Part shown: in pieces, positions 34,616 through 43,491 of the stretch
Layout: every line of letters begins with the position of its first letter
Numbering within the stretch: the first letter of the stretch is position 1
Assembly: GCA_963783505.1 (NCBI GenBank)
Contig: CAWAOP010000057.1
Location: 1 to 64,000, forward strand
DNA from: BOG-224 sp963783505
GTDB lineage: Bacteria; Acidobacteriota; Terriglobia; Bryobacterales; Bryobacteraceae
DNA length: 64,000 nucleotides
Reading direction: 5' to 3'
Position numbers and translations under genes: made by a program
Notes under the pieces: model-generated
What the model was told of the DNA's origin: nothing
Databases searched by the model: none
The model's input: the letters and a program-made list of their open reading frames with translations, nothing else

Positions 34616-37162
34616 AGGGCATTCACCTCCATTTGGCCGGCGGGCTTCAAGGGGAGTTCGAGAATGAACGTGGCGCCGCAGCCGGGGCCGTCGCTTTCCG
34701 CGCGTAGCGAACCGCCCATCTGGCTGGCGGCAAGCGCGCAGGAGTGCAACCCGAAACCGTGGCCGTCCGCTTTGGTCGTGAAACCGTGCGCGAAGATTCG
34801 GGTGAGATTCTCGCGCGGAAGCCCGACGCCGTTGTCCTCGACCGCTACTCTCACGCGGCCCTCTTCCAGGCGCCGGATGCGGATGCGGATCGCGTGTCCG
34901 TCCTCGGAGTCCGCCTGCTTGACGGCCTGCTTCGCATTGCGCAGGAGATTCAGCAGGATCTGAATGATCCTGTGCTTGTCCGCCGCGACCGGCGGCAGAG
35001 GCTCGAAATCGCGCTCCACCCGGATCCGGTGGCGCGTCAATCCGGACTGGAGGATTCGCAGGGCGTCCTCGACCGTATCGGCGAGCGAGATATTTTCGAC
35101 CAGGCCGGAGACTTTCGCGTAGCTCTGTTGGGTGGCTACGATCTGCTTGATGTGACCGACGTGCGAGCAGAGCAACTCCAGCTCTTTCAAAACGCCGGCG
35201 CGTTCGGACTGGAAATGGCCGCCGAGTTTGGCCAGATACGGGATCACCCGCTGGCCCTTCGGGTCCTTCACCAGGAACTCCTGGAGGTCGCCGGAGTGCT
35301 CCTCCAGCATGTGGATGAGCGCCACCAGATTGTCCACCCGCGACTCCCGGATCTTCCCGGCGACGAGCGAGGTGGATACATTCACGCTGTTCAAAACATT
35401 GCCGACGTTGTGCAGGACGCCGGTGGCGATTTCGGCCATGCCCGCCTCGCGCGAGAGTTCGATCATGGCATTTTCCGCTTGTCTATTCGCGGTGATGTCC
35501 AGGTGCGTTCCCGTGACGCGCAACGGGGAGCCATCGACAGCCCGCGCCACGACCTTGGCGCGGGACCGGATCCACCGCCAGGCTCCGTCCTTGGTTTTCA
35601 TGCGAAACTCCGCCTGGTAACTCTCGGATCTGCCTTCCATGTGCGCCCGCAGCCTTTCCTTGAGAGCCGGGAGATCGTCCGGGTGTACCAGGCGGTCGAA
35701 GATCTCCACGGAGTCGCCGATCTCGTCCGGCAAATAGCCCAGCATTCGGGACCAGCGGCCGCTGTAATACGTTCGGTTCCGAGCGACATTCCAGTCCCAG
35801 AGACCTTCCTCGGCGCACTCCAGCGCCAGATCGAGCCGCTCCAGGTTTTGAGCGAGAAGTTGTTGGGCATTCTGAAGTTCGCTGGTTCGTTCAATCACGC
35901 GCTGCTCGAGCGTTTCCTTGGCTTCTTCCAGCGCGGTTCGCGCGCGCCGCCTCGCGATGGAGGAACCCAGCATGTCCGCCACGGCCCGCAGGCTATCCCT
36001 TTCGGCCTCTCCCCACTCCCGTTCCCGGACGAAATCGTCGAAGGCGAGAATTCCCCACCAGTCGCCAGAGACCTCGACGGGAACGAAGATGGTCGAACCG
36101 GATCCGGCTGTCGGCCCGCTCACGGGCCGGCGCCTCCATGGCCGAGGGTTTCCATGTGACGATTTGGCCGCGGTTCAGAAGTTCCACCCACCGCCGTCCG
36201 CCGTCCGCTTGCCAGCCGAAATCTTCCCACCCCGGCTGGCGGAGGGGCGCCCCGGCCGGCAGCCATTCCCGCTGAAGTCCCAGATGCAGGCCGCCCTCGC
36301 GCCCGCGTACCGTCAGCAGGCAAGCGCGGCTGGCCTCCGACGCCTCGCCAATTCGTTCCAGCACTTGACCGACAATCGCGTCATGGTCCCGATCGCTCAG
36401 GAATTGCTTCGCGGCGAAACTCACGCTCTCTAAAATCCGGTTGCGGCCAAGAATGGTCTGGGCCATCTCATTAAACGCCGCGGCCAACTGTTCGACCTCA
36501 TCGTGGCTCTTTACTTCCGCGCGCGCGTGAAGATCCCCTTGCGTCAGCTTCTTCACCGCCGTATGCAGGGTTTGGATGGGCCGGACGATGCGCGCGGCGT
36601 AGACCGCCGAGATCAGCAGGCTCAGTGCCCCGCAGAACACCGCCATTAGACCCGTCCCTTGATAGGTGCGCCATACGCTCTGGTCATACGCGTCCAGCGA
36701 CAGTCCGATGTGAATCCAGCCCCACTGGATGCCGCTGTAATCGAAGGGGAAGGCGTATTGAAAGACGCGGCGTCCAAACAAAGGCGACACGCCGATGGAA
36801 CTGGCCGGATTCCGCGTGGCGGGGCGCCACTCGCCGCCGAGCGTCTCGATCTTCCAGGCGGCCCGGTCGATCACCAGCGAGAAGCCGTCGTTCTTCGTCA
36901 TGACGACGTAGTCGATGGCTTTGTCGCCCGACAGGACCTGCATGGCCTGGTCTACGACCGCGGAATAGTCCTCCGAGACGGCGGCCCCCGCGGCGACCCC
37001 TCGAATCGAAACAGCCACGCCCTGAGCCTTCGACTCCAGCGTCAACTGGAACTCGCGTTGTTGTCTCGGAACGACGATCGCCACGAACACTAGAAGAGTG
37101 ACGAGGGTGACCGTCCAGGCCAGGAGCGTGATGCGTAACGTAATGCCCTTCGGGAGCCTCAT
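34612..37162 (-). pseudogene. Membrane HAMP-GAF-PAS histidine kinase, apparently frameshifted
   Basis: From ATG 37162 the product has a membrane helix (LRITLLAWTVTLVTLLVFVAIVV), a periplasmic sensor region, a second helix, a HAMP linker (AARIVRPIQTLHTAVKKL) and the first half of a GAF domain. Near 36120 this frame drifts into nonsense while another frame carries the rest of the GAF (STIFVPVEVSGDWWGILAFDD), a PAS domain, a HisKA-like H box (GVLHNVGNVLNSV) and HATPase (LLNLLRNAKQAV, DNGVGLP). A single-base shift would fuse both into one ~850-residue kinase. It lies between the PhnD-like genes and the hybrid kinase. True split, decay or sequencing error cannot be told apart. Confidence 0.75.
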
Positions 37163-37310
37163 ATGGTCAACGCCCTTCCTTGCCGGGGTCCGCTGGATCG
37201 TGCGGAGGCAAACCCGCAGGCGGCGGACACGACGAGCGCGAGCCGCCAAATCCAGGTCCAGCCGGCAGCCACAGGCAGTGAACGCAACCGCGCGCGCGAA
37301 CGGAGCGGCT

Positions 37311-37565
37311 TCATGGCTTAGCCTCTGCGGCTCCCCTCATCTGCTTGATCCAGATCTGCATCGCCGCCCGGGCGTCATTCAGATTCACGTCGCCGACCAG
37401 GCTCTTCGAGATGGCCAGGCGCAACGGCGCACCGCCGTCCGCCGCCGACTGCGCCGCGGGCAACCGGCGAGTGACCCCCAGCATCGGGGCCAGTGCCGTC
37501 CGCCGCGAAGTCAAGAACTTCCGGGGCGGCCTCACTCGCGCTGGCATGGCTCTCTCTATTGCCAT
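37311..37565 (-). pseudogene. Truncated duplicate of the PhnD-like binding protein
   Basis: 84 residues. The segment GGAPLRLAISKSLVGDVNLN and its continuation parallel the N-terminus of the full protein at 37583-38545 (GGAPIRLAISESLVSDVNIN...), including a Tat-like SRRTAL leader. It stops after IWIKQM and a short unrelated tail. It is a partial tandem duplication, 17 bases downstream of the full copy. A short product could still be made, but it lacks most of the binding fold. Confidence 0.75.
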
Positions 37566-37582
37566 CCTCGGCTCTCCGGCCC

Positions 37583-38545
37583 CTATCCCCGTCCACTCCC
37601 GGCTCCCTGCCTGCCACGGATGCGATCCGCCTTGTCTAGTACGGCGAGGGATGGCGACAGGCAGCCGATGTCTCTGACCACCAGACTGTCGAATTGGAAA
37701 AGCGTAGCGAGTTGTCGGCCGGCGGGGGTGGAAGGCAAATCGGAATACACTCTTTCGAGTTTCTCCCGGCTGACGCCGTGGTAGTTCTTATGGAACGTGT
37801 AGAACGTCACGTAGAGCGGCTGAGAACTGGCGATCACGGCCAGATCCTTGCCGACTTGCGGGTTCAACTCGCACATCGTGTCGAAACTCTGCTTCGAGGT
37901 AAGGCACGCGTCGGCTTGGCCGAAGAACACTGGCAGCACTACGCGCGAGGCCTTGGTGTCGGTGACCGTAGAGCCGAAGAACTGTTCGCTTTGCGCGAGG
38001 CGCGCCTCGTCAAGGATGCTGGATAGCCAAGCGGACGCCAGGCACATCTTAGTGGCTTTCAATACGCAGAGCCGGCGCCCGTGAAGATCCGCGAGACGCT
38101 GGATTCCGCTACCCCGCTTCGCCAGCAGAAGGTATTGCTCCGGCCCGGCCGAGCCGTTCTCGGCTACGATTTGACTGGGATCCAAGAACTCGGCTATCTG
38201 CCGGTACTCGACGACGTTCAATGCAACGGTGTCGAACTGGTTGGCGCGGGCCCGGCGCAGGATCTCCTCGGGAGGGTCGAACACACGGGGGTTCATTTCG
38301 ATGCTGATGTGCGTGTCCTCCATCATCTTATTGAGCCAGATCACCATGGCGGCTCGGGCATCGTTGATGTTCACGTCCGAGACCAGACTCTCGGAGATCG
38401 CCAGGCGGATCGGCGCGCCGCCTTCAGCCGCGGCGAGGGCGCGCGATAAGCCGGGCCAGAGTCCAAACATCAGAGCAAGGGCCTGCCGCCGCGAACTGGC
38501 GGCGCCGCGGGATCCCTCAACCGGCGCTGACATGCCCATCTTCAT
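37583..38545 (-). CDS. PhnD-like periplasmic binding protein
   Basis: 320 residues. A twin-arginine-type leader (SSRRQALALMFGLW) precedes a PhnD/phosphonate-type binding fold: IRLAISESLVSDVN, FDTVALNVVEYRQI, LADLHGRRLCVLKAT, FFGQADACLTS and FYTFHKNYHGVSRE. No ABC permease or ATPase gene is present; downstream are two histidine kinases. So this is more likely a ligand-sensing subunit for the kinase than a transport component. It lies 19 bases after the TolC-like gene. Confidence 0.85.
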   Translation of the reverse strand: MKMGMSAPVEGSRGAASSRRQALALMFGLWPGLSRALAAAEGGAPIRLAISESLVSDVNINDARAAMVIWLNKMMEDTHISIEMNPRVFDPPEEILRRARANQFDTVALNVVEYRQIAEFLDPSQIVAENGSAGPEQYLLLAKRGSGIQRLADLHGRRLCVLKATKMCLASAWLSSILDEARLAQSEQFFGSTVTDTKASRVVLPVFFGQADACLTSKQSFDTMCELNPQVGKDLAVIASSQPLYVTFYTFHKNYHGVSREKLERVYSDLPSTPAGRQLATLFQFDSLVVRDIGCLSPSLAVLDKADRIRGRQGAGSGRG

Positions 38546-38564
38546 GGCCTGCTCCGTCCTGGGG

Positions 38565-40109
38565 TTACGACTTCGGATTCACCCTTCCAGCGACCTCTTT
38601 TCCAACGACTACCGAGATCTGCGACTCGATCGCCAGAAGGTCATAGCGCGCCTTGTAGTACTGAGCCGTCATCAGGGCCTCGAACAACTGCGCCCGAATG
38701 ACCTTCTCCGTCTCGACCAGTTCGCTCTGATAAGCGCGCGAGGTCAGGTCGCGGTTCTCTTGCGCGGCTGTCATCGCTTTGTTGGCGGCCTGGTAGGTCT
38801 TGGAGGCGGCGGCGAGATTGAGGAACAACTCCCGAAGTTGCAGGCCAATCCCTTCCCGGAGAAGCACCTTCTCCTCTTTGAGCTTGGACACCTTGGCGAG
38901 GGCTTCGGCCACCTTGTTCCGGGTCAGGAGCCCGTCAAACAGGGGAATTTCCACGCCCGCCCCAATGGACCAGCCCTCCTTGTTGGTGGAGGTGGCCATG
39001 CCCGCGGTGTAGCTGTTCCACCAACGGTGCAAATCGCCCGTCAACGCGACCTTGGGAAAATAGCCGCTCCGCGCGGTCTTCACCTCGCCATCCAGCGCTT
39101 TAAGGCCGGCTTCGAGCTTCGCCCAGTCGGGGTTGAATTCGTAGGCCGTGGCGACCAAGTCGTCCAGGTTGCCCGCGAACGGACGATACGGCATCTCCTC
39201 CGCCGACGGGCGTACCGTGGCGTTCCAGGGCAAACCCATCGTGTAGGCCAGGGCGGCTTCGGCCGCCGCTTCGTTCTTTTCCAGTTCCGCCACGGTGGAC
39301 CGGATTGTCTCGACCATCACCTCGTTGTCGAGATAGTCCGTCTTGTTCACCTTGCCGGCCCCGTTCTGGTACATGGACTGCGTCAGTTCCAGGGTCACGT
39401 CCATGCGCGCCAGAGTATCGTCTCCCACCTGGCGCAACTGGCGGGCAAGCAGGGCTCCGTAATAGAGCCGGACGACGCTGTCGGTGATCTCGAGATCCGT
39501 CCTCCGCTCGTCGGCTTGCGCCGCCTCGACCGCGCCAAGGCCCTGCTCCCGGTAGCCCGCCCTCATGCCGCCGTCAAACAGCAGCCAGGTCAGGTTCCCG
39601 GACGCCTCGAAGTTCTGCCGATTGGCGAGTTTGACGTCCTGCGCGGGGATCGGGAAGATCTGGGGATTCGTGGAGACGGTTTGGCCCGGAAAACTGACCG
39701 GCATCTGGACTGCGGCCGGGGGAAAACCCGGGCCGAATGCGTTGGCGGGGATGGTGACGGAGGTCGTTCCGCCGGGCACGGCAACGGTCTGCGGCGGCAC
39801 ATACATCATCGAGGCTGGAAATACGAAGTTCGGCGCCTGGCTGAGTTCAGTCCATCCCCCTTTGGCGGTGATCTGGGGCCAATAGCCCGCCAGGGCCTGG
39901 CGGTGCTGAGCCTCGGCCATCGCCACGGCGAACCTCGACGCGGGGCGCTGATGGTTTTTCTCGGTGGCGATTCGCAGGCAGTCTTCGAGCGAGAGGACCT
40001 GGAGAGCGGGGGGGGCAGCGGGTGGCGGCGTCTGGGCCGCTGCGACCGGGGATAGCACGACAGCGGCGCTCAAGGCGGCGACCACAAGGCGAACGGATGC
40101 GAAAGTCAT
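38565..40109 (-). CDS. TolC-family outer-membrane efflux protein
   Basis: 514 residues with a signal peptide (MTFASVRLVVAALSAAVVLSPVAAAQ). Two long coiled helical repeats are typical of the TolC channel (LSLEDCLRIATEKNHQ..., later AEALAKVSKLKEEK). A Pro-rich insertion near 105-150 holds several Gly/Pro runs. It would form an outer-membrane duct. Its place at the head of a sensor-kinase operon, not beside a pump, is unusual. Confidence 0.88.
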   Translation of the reverse strand: MTFASVRLVVAALSAAVVLSPVAAAQTPPPAAPPALQVLSLEDCLRIATEKNHQRPASRFAVAMAEAQHRQALAGYWPQITAKGGWTELSQAPNFVFPASMMYVPPQTVAVPGGTTSVTIPANAFGPGFPPAAVQMPVSFPGQTVSTNPQIFPIPAQDVKLANRQNFEASGNLTWLLFDGGMRAGYREQGLGAVEAAQADERRTDLEITDSVVRLYYGALLARQLRQVGDDTLARMDVTLELTQSMYQNGAGKVNKTDYLDNEVMVETIRSTVAELEKNEAAAEAALAYTMGLPWNATVRPSAEEMPYRPFAGNLDDLVATAYEFNPDWAKLEAGLKALDGEVKTARSGYFPKVALTGDLHRWWNSYTAGMATSTNKEGWSIGAGVEIPLFDGLLTRNKVAEALAKVSKLKEEKVLLREGIGLQLRELFLNLAAASKTYQAANKAMTAAQENRDLTSRAYQSELVETEKVIRAQLFEALMTAQYYKARYDLLAIESQISVVVGKEVAGRVNPKS

Positions 40110-40222
40110 TTGAGCGATGCATCATCTTCTCTTGGGCGAGTTTGGGCGCTGCGCGAAGATGCCTCCTAGAGGCTCTTATCGGCTGGGGTCTTACACCCCA
40201 TTAGGGGGGAGTCGGCGCCCTT

Positions 40223-40320
40223 GCGCCGCAAGTTCGCTGGGCGAAGTGGACGCCTGCCGCTACAACGGGAACGGCGCCGCCGGGTTACCGGCCAGCCGCT
40301 GCCGAGCGCCGCCAGGCTAG
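40223..40320 (+). pseudogene. Fragment of the secreted protein gene seen at 30708-31208
   Basis: The bases align without a gap with 31111-31208: SSLGEVDACRYNGNG here against SSLGEVDADYYNGND there, and the TAG stop at the same position. No upstream part of the gene remains; a GGGGT/ACCCC hairpin lies at 40184-40200. Remnant of a duplicated locus. Confidence 0.65.
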
Positions 40321-41022
40321 CCCAGATGCCGATGAAAGAAAGCGGCTATACGCCGCCGTGCATCGTTAGCGGAAGGCTCGTGATAGCCCATTCCGGCTAA
40401 CTTCATCATCATCCTGAGGAACCTGCTGCGGTGGTTGTTCAGGAACGAATGGCCGGCGTCCGGGTATTCCTTCACGTCGTGGTCAATTCCAAGTTGGGTT
40501 AGGACCTGCTCCAACCGCGCCGCGGCCCCGACCCCGGAACGGTCCTTGGCGCCGTAGCTTCCGACGATTGGGCACGCGCCGGCCAATTTCGTTTCCGCGT
40601 CCGGCGGAATCGGGCCGCCGTAATTGACGCTCGAGGCGGAGAATCCGTGGCCGGGCGCGACCATCAGCGCGAAGCGTCCGCCCATGCTGAATCCGACGAC
40701 GGCAACTTTGCCCGTGCACTGGCCGTTTTGGCAGAGCGACGCACGGCTGGCATCGATGTCCTCCAGGAATCTGGCTACTCTTGCGGACGCGTCGCCGAGC
40801 AGCGAGACGAAGCAGCCGGTCTTGCCGCCGGGCGAGAACAGATCGGGCGCGAAGGGCAAGGAAACCTTCGCCCGCGAGCCACTCGGCGTGGTTCCGCAGG
40901 TCTTGGCTCATCCCGGCAATATCGTGGAGTACCACGACGCCCGGCCAGGGTGGGTCCGTCCGCGGGGTCGCGAGCCAGGCTCGCATCTTTCCCGAGCGAG
41001 TCGAAATGTTGATCTCCGCCAT
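40317..41022 (-). pseudogene. Dienelactone hydrolase family protein with frameshift
   Basis: The ATG at 41022 begins MAEINISTRSGKMRAWLATP and proceeds to GVVVLHDIAGMSQDLRN...GFLAL, then the reading shifts near 40860. The other frame supplies APDLFSPGGK and the rest: nucleophile GFSMGG, the Asp loop (SYGAKD) and the His (DAGHSF). Removing one base in GCCCTTCGCGCC restores a normal ~234-residue dienelactone hydrolase. The 3' end is convergent with the gene fragment at 40223-40320, both stops sharing CTAG. Confidence 0.8.
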
Positions 41023-41107
41023 AAGGTTAAAAGACGCGAAAACCCGCTTCCGGTTCCTCGGTACGCAGTATTGCTATCCTGAAGTTCTCGCGAAACACGA
41101 ATCTAAC

Positions 41108-41737
41108 ATGTCTCTCTTTTCCAAATTCCAAGGCTCGAAACCGCCGGAGCGGGAAAGCGCCGCGGCGGGCTCCGAGGCAGTTCCGGCCGCGTTGCTCGAT
41201 CCGGCGTCCTTGAACGAGCAGGCGCCCGAAACGTTCAAAGCTAAGTTTGAAACGACGGCCGGCGACTTCGTCATCGAAGTGACGCGCGCCTGGGCTCCGT
41301 TAGGCGCCGACCGTTTCTATAACCTGGTGAAGAACAACTATTTCGCCGAATCGGCGTTCTTCCGCTATGTCCCCGGATTCATCGTGCAGTGGGGCATTCA
41401 CGCGGACCCGAGGGTCGCCGCCGCATGGCGGAGCGCCAACATCGGGGACGATAGGTCCGGTCAGAGCAACGCCGTTGGAACGGTCACCTTCGCCACCGCC
41501 GGGCCTTTCACGCGAACCACCCAGTTGTTCGTCAATCTGAAGGACAACAAGTTCCTGGACCCCCAGGGCTTCACGCCATTCGGCGCAGTCGTCGAGGGAA
41601 TGGACGTAGTTCAGCGCCTTTACAGCGGCTACGGCGAGAAACCCGACCAGGGCGCGCTCCAGCGGCAGGGCAAGGCGTACCTGCTGCAGAAGTTCCCGAA
41701 GCTGGATACGATCAAGGCGACGACCATTCTGGCGTAG
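41108..41737 (+). CDS. Cyclophilin-type peptidyl-prolyl cis-trans isomerase
   Basis: 209 residues from ATG 41108. After a ~40-residue low-complexity leader without signal peptide, the cyclophilin fold is clear: FKAKFETTAGDFVIEVTRAWAPLGADRFYNLV, FFRYVPGFIVQWGIH, TQLFVNLKDN and GFTPFGAVVEGMDVV. The catalytic Arg sits in FFRYVPGF. It helps protein folding; cytoplasmic unless the leader acts otherwise. Confidence 0.9.
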   Translation: MSLFSKFQGSKPPERESAAAGSEAVPAALLDPASLNEQAPETFKAKFETTAGDFVIEVTRAWAPLGADRFYNLVKNNYFAESAFFRYVPGFIVQWGIHADPRVAAAWRSANIGDDRSGQSNAVGTVTFATAGPFTRTTQLFVNLKDNKFLDPQGFTPFGAVVEGMDVVQRLYSGYGEKPDQGALQRQGKAYLLQKFPKLDTIKATTILA

Positions 41738-41767
41738 CTAGCCGCTTGGTTCTGCTTTTCTGGCAGT

Positions 41768-41977
41768 TTACGCGAAGAGAAGCCGGCCTCTGGGCTCTGG
41801 GATGGGGCGGCCAAGCTCGCGGGCCGTATCCAGCCATTCTGCAACGACAACTTCGGCGTTGGCCAAGGCTTCCTGCCGCGTAGCGCCGTCGGCTGCGCAA
41901 CCAGGCAACTCCGGGACCTCGGCTATAAACGATTCGTCCTCGTCGCTCCAATACAGAATGATCTCGTATTTCGTCAT
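41768..41977 (-). CDS. hicB: HicB-like antitoxin
   Basis: 69 residues of the short HicB form: YEIILYWSDEDESFIAEVPELPGCAADG, then an alpha helix (TRQEALANAEVVVAEWLDTA) and a Pro-rich end; no C-terminal DNA-binding domain is present. It lies directly downstream of HicA with a 4-base overlap (41974-41977), the canonical hicAB order. Confidence 0.85.
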   Translation of the reverse strand: MTKYEIILYWSDEDESFIAEVPELPGCAADGATRQEALANAEVVVAEWLDTARELGRPIPEPRGRLLFA

Positions 41978-42225
41978 TGCCCCTCTCCAGCCAGTTTATA
42001 CTGGACCAGAACTTGGGGCGCCTGCTTGACTTGGTACGGTTTCGCCATCGAGCCTCTCGGTTGGATGTTGAGAATCTCTTCCACACCGTCGCGGGTGAAG
42101 ATATCGTGGCTCCCTTTGATCCGCTCTCCGAATCCCATGCGGAGGAGGAGCTTGCGAAAGTCGTCGAACCGGATGTTTGCATCCGATGCCCCGCACAAGA
42201 TCCGTTCCAGAGTCGAATCGCCCAC
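41974..42225 (-). CDS. hicA: HicA-like mRNA interferase toxin
   Basis: 83 residues from a GTG at 42225. It has the HicA dsRBD-like core: RFDDFRKLLLRMGFGERIKGSHDIFTR with the catalytic His in GSHDIF. The product is longer than the shortest HicA proteins but fits the N-terminally extended subgroup (ILCGASDANIRF). It should cut mRNA when HicB is absent. Confidence 0.82.
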   Translation of the reverse strand: MGDSTLERILCGASDANIRFDDFRKLLLRMGFGERIKGSHDIFTRDGVEEILNIQPRGSMAKPYQVKQAPQVLVQYKLAGEGQ

Positions 42226-42296
42226 AACCCATTATTCGCACAGCGGGTCCTTCCTGCGAAGCGGGGATCACCCGTTATCATGACGAGAGAAAAGCT

Positions 42297-42395
42297 ATGG
42301 CCAAGTTGATACCGGCCCCTCACCCAGGGGAGACAATTCGCGAGGATGTGCTGGGGCCTCTGGATATTATGAGCGTGAACCAGTGTGGTTTATAA
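42297..42395 (+). pseudogene. HigA-like antitoxin, 5' fragment
   Basis: ATG 42297 reads MAKLIPAPHPGETIREDVLG PLDI and then stops after MSVNQ and a few unrelated residues at 42395. HPGETIRED is the typical start of HigA/VapI-type HTH antitoxins (about 90-100 residues). The rest is missing where the insertion-sequence debris begins, so an IS insertion probably truncated it. Confidence 0.65.
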
Positions 42396-42474
42396 CGCTT
42401 ATTATCGTCAGTAACGTTTTCACTTGCCTGACACAACTGTGCACCAACATACTTGACTTAGGGGAGTTACTCTC

Positions 42475-42960
42475 ATGCCCGCCCAAGCCGAATGGTTGCT
42501 TCGAGTTCCGGAAATCCGCGCCGCGCTGGAGCGCATCGAGGCGCCCGTGGTGGACCGCGCCGGCATTGAAAAGCCGTTCGGAGTTCGCCGCCGCCGCGCG
42601 ATCGCGATGATGCATACGCTGGGGGGCTACCAGGCCGGCCGCACGTTTCTGGTCGAGCGCTCCGCGCTGCTGGCGCGCCTGGCGGCCCTGGAAGGCGCGG
42701 AGGATTATCGCATCGAGAAGCGCCGCCGCGAACGCTTGCACAGCTTTATCCAGGCATCTCGCGGACATCTGCGGGCGACCCGGATCGCCATTCCGATCGA
42801 GCCGGCCGCGGCGCTGGCCACCATGAAGCAACTCGGGCCGTTGGAACCGCGCGCCTCCCGCAGATGCTTGTCGATTAAGAAGCCCGGGATGGAGACTTTG
42901 CCCGATTTCGCCGCGCGCGCTGGGGTCTCTGAAGCCGTACTGTGTTGCGCCACGGCTTGA
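42475..42960 (+). CDS. Hypothetical protein, possible DNA-binding
   Basis: 161 residues from ATG 42475 with GGGGAG about 8 bases upstream. A helix-rich N-terminal region (PEIRAALERIEAPVVDRAGIEKPF GVRRRRAIAMMHTLGGYQAGRTF) looks like a winged or simple helix-turn-helix with a basic patch. The second half has many Arg and an Ala-rich end. It lies in the IS debris, divergent from the transposase. Family not firmly recognised; the opposite strand also has an open frame. Confidence 0.5.
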   Translation: MPAQAEWLLRVPEIRAALERIEAPVVDRAGIEKPFGVRRRRAIAMMHTLGGYQAGRTFLVERSALLARLAALEGAEDYRIEKRRRERLHSFIQASRGHLRATRIAIPIEPAAALATMKQLGPLEPRASRRCLSIKKPGMETLPDFAARAGVSEAVLCCATA

Positions 42961-43122
42961 CCCTAACATGGCGATGGAGTGCGGGATGACGGAGCAGCTC
43001 CGAGTGGCCAACTCTGGAGAATGCTCGGCCGGCGGATACCAGCGCATGGCGCCGTAACGGACCGATCTCAGACAGGATACTGAAAGTTTTTCCGGGATTG
43101 CCGACAGGACTACTGAACGGTG

Positions 43123-43491
43123 TTAGCGATCATTTGAAAACGTAGATTTCTGAACGTCAGGCCGGTTGGCCTGGGGCTGCTTCTGTAGCTTGTGTCGCAA
43201 GTAGTCGAGGTGCCCATCGGGCAGTGGTTGCTGCTGCAACTCGGCGATGACCGGGAGAAAGTAAGCAAGCGAACGAATCTTCGGAAGGAGGGGAAGCTCG
43301 GAAGACCTGGTCAGCCGGCGCAGCGTGGCGAGCAACAGCGCGGACTCGACCAGGGAAAGCGGAACCGATTCCCGATAGAGTTTGCGGGCAAGCGACTGGT
43401 CCATCGGACTGGGCCGCAGCGGCGTGTCCGGCAGGTCGGTGTACAGCATGAGCACGGCGGCCGCATAGGCCGCATCCCCGGTGCGATTCAC
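43123..43491 (-). CDS. Small protein coupled to the IS21-like transposase, unknown
   Basis: 122 residues. It overlaps the end of the transposase frame by 4 bases (43488-43491), the position where istB normally starts in IS21 elements, but it is not an ATPase: no Walker motif. It reads AAAVLMLYTDLPDTPLRPSP, a basic helical middle and a Gln-rich end. It may be an accessory gene of a variant element. Confidence 0.5.
   Translation of the reverse strand: MNRTGDAAYAAAVLMLYTDLPDTPLRPSPMDQSLARKLYRESVPLSLVESALLLATLRRLTRSSELPLLPKIRSLAYFLPVIAELQQQPLPDGHLDYLRHKLQKQPQANRPDVQKSTFSNDR

Noticed and set aside
42705..42953. Minus-strand 82-residue frame opposite the 161-residue gene
   Set aside because: No ribosome site; the plus-strand frame has one and a plausible helical start.
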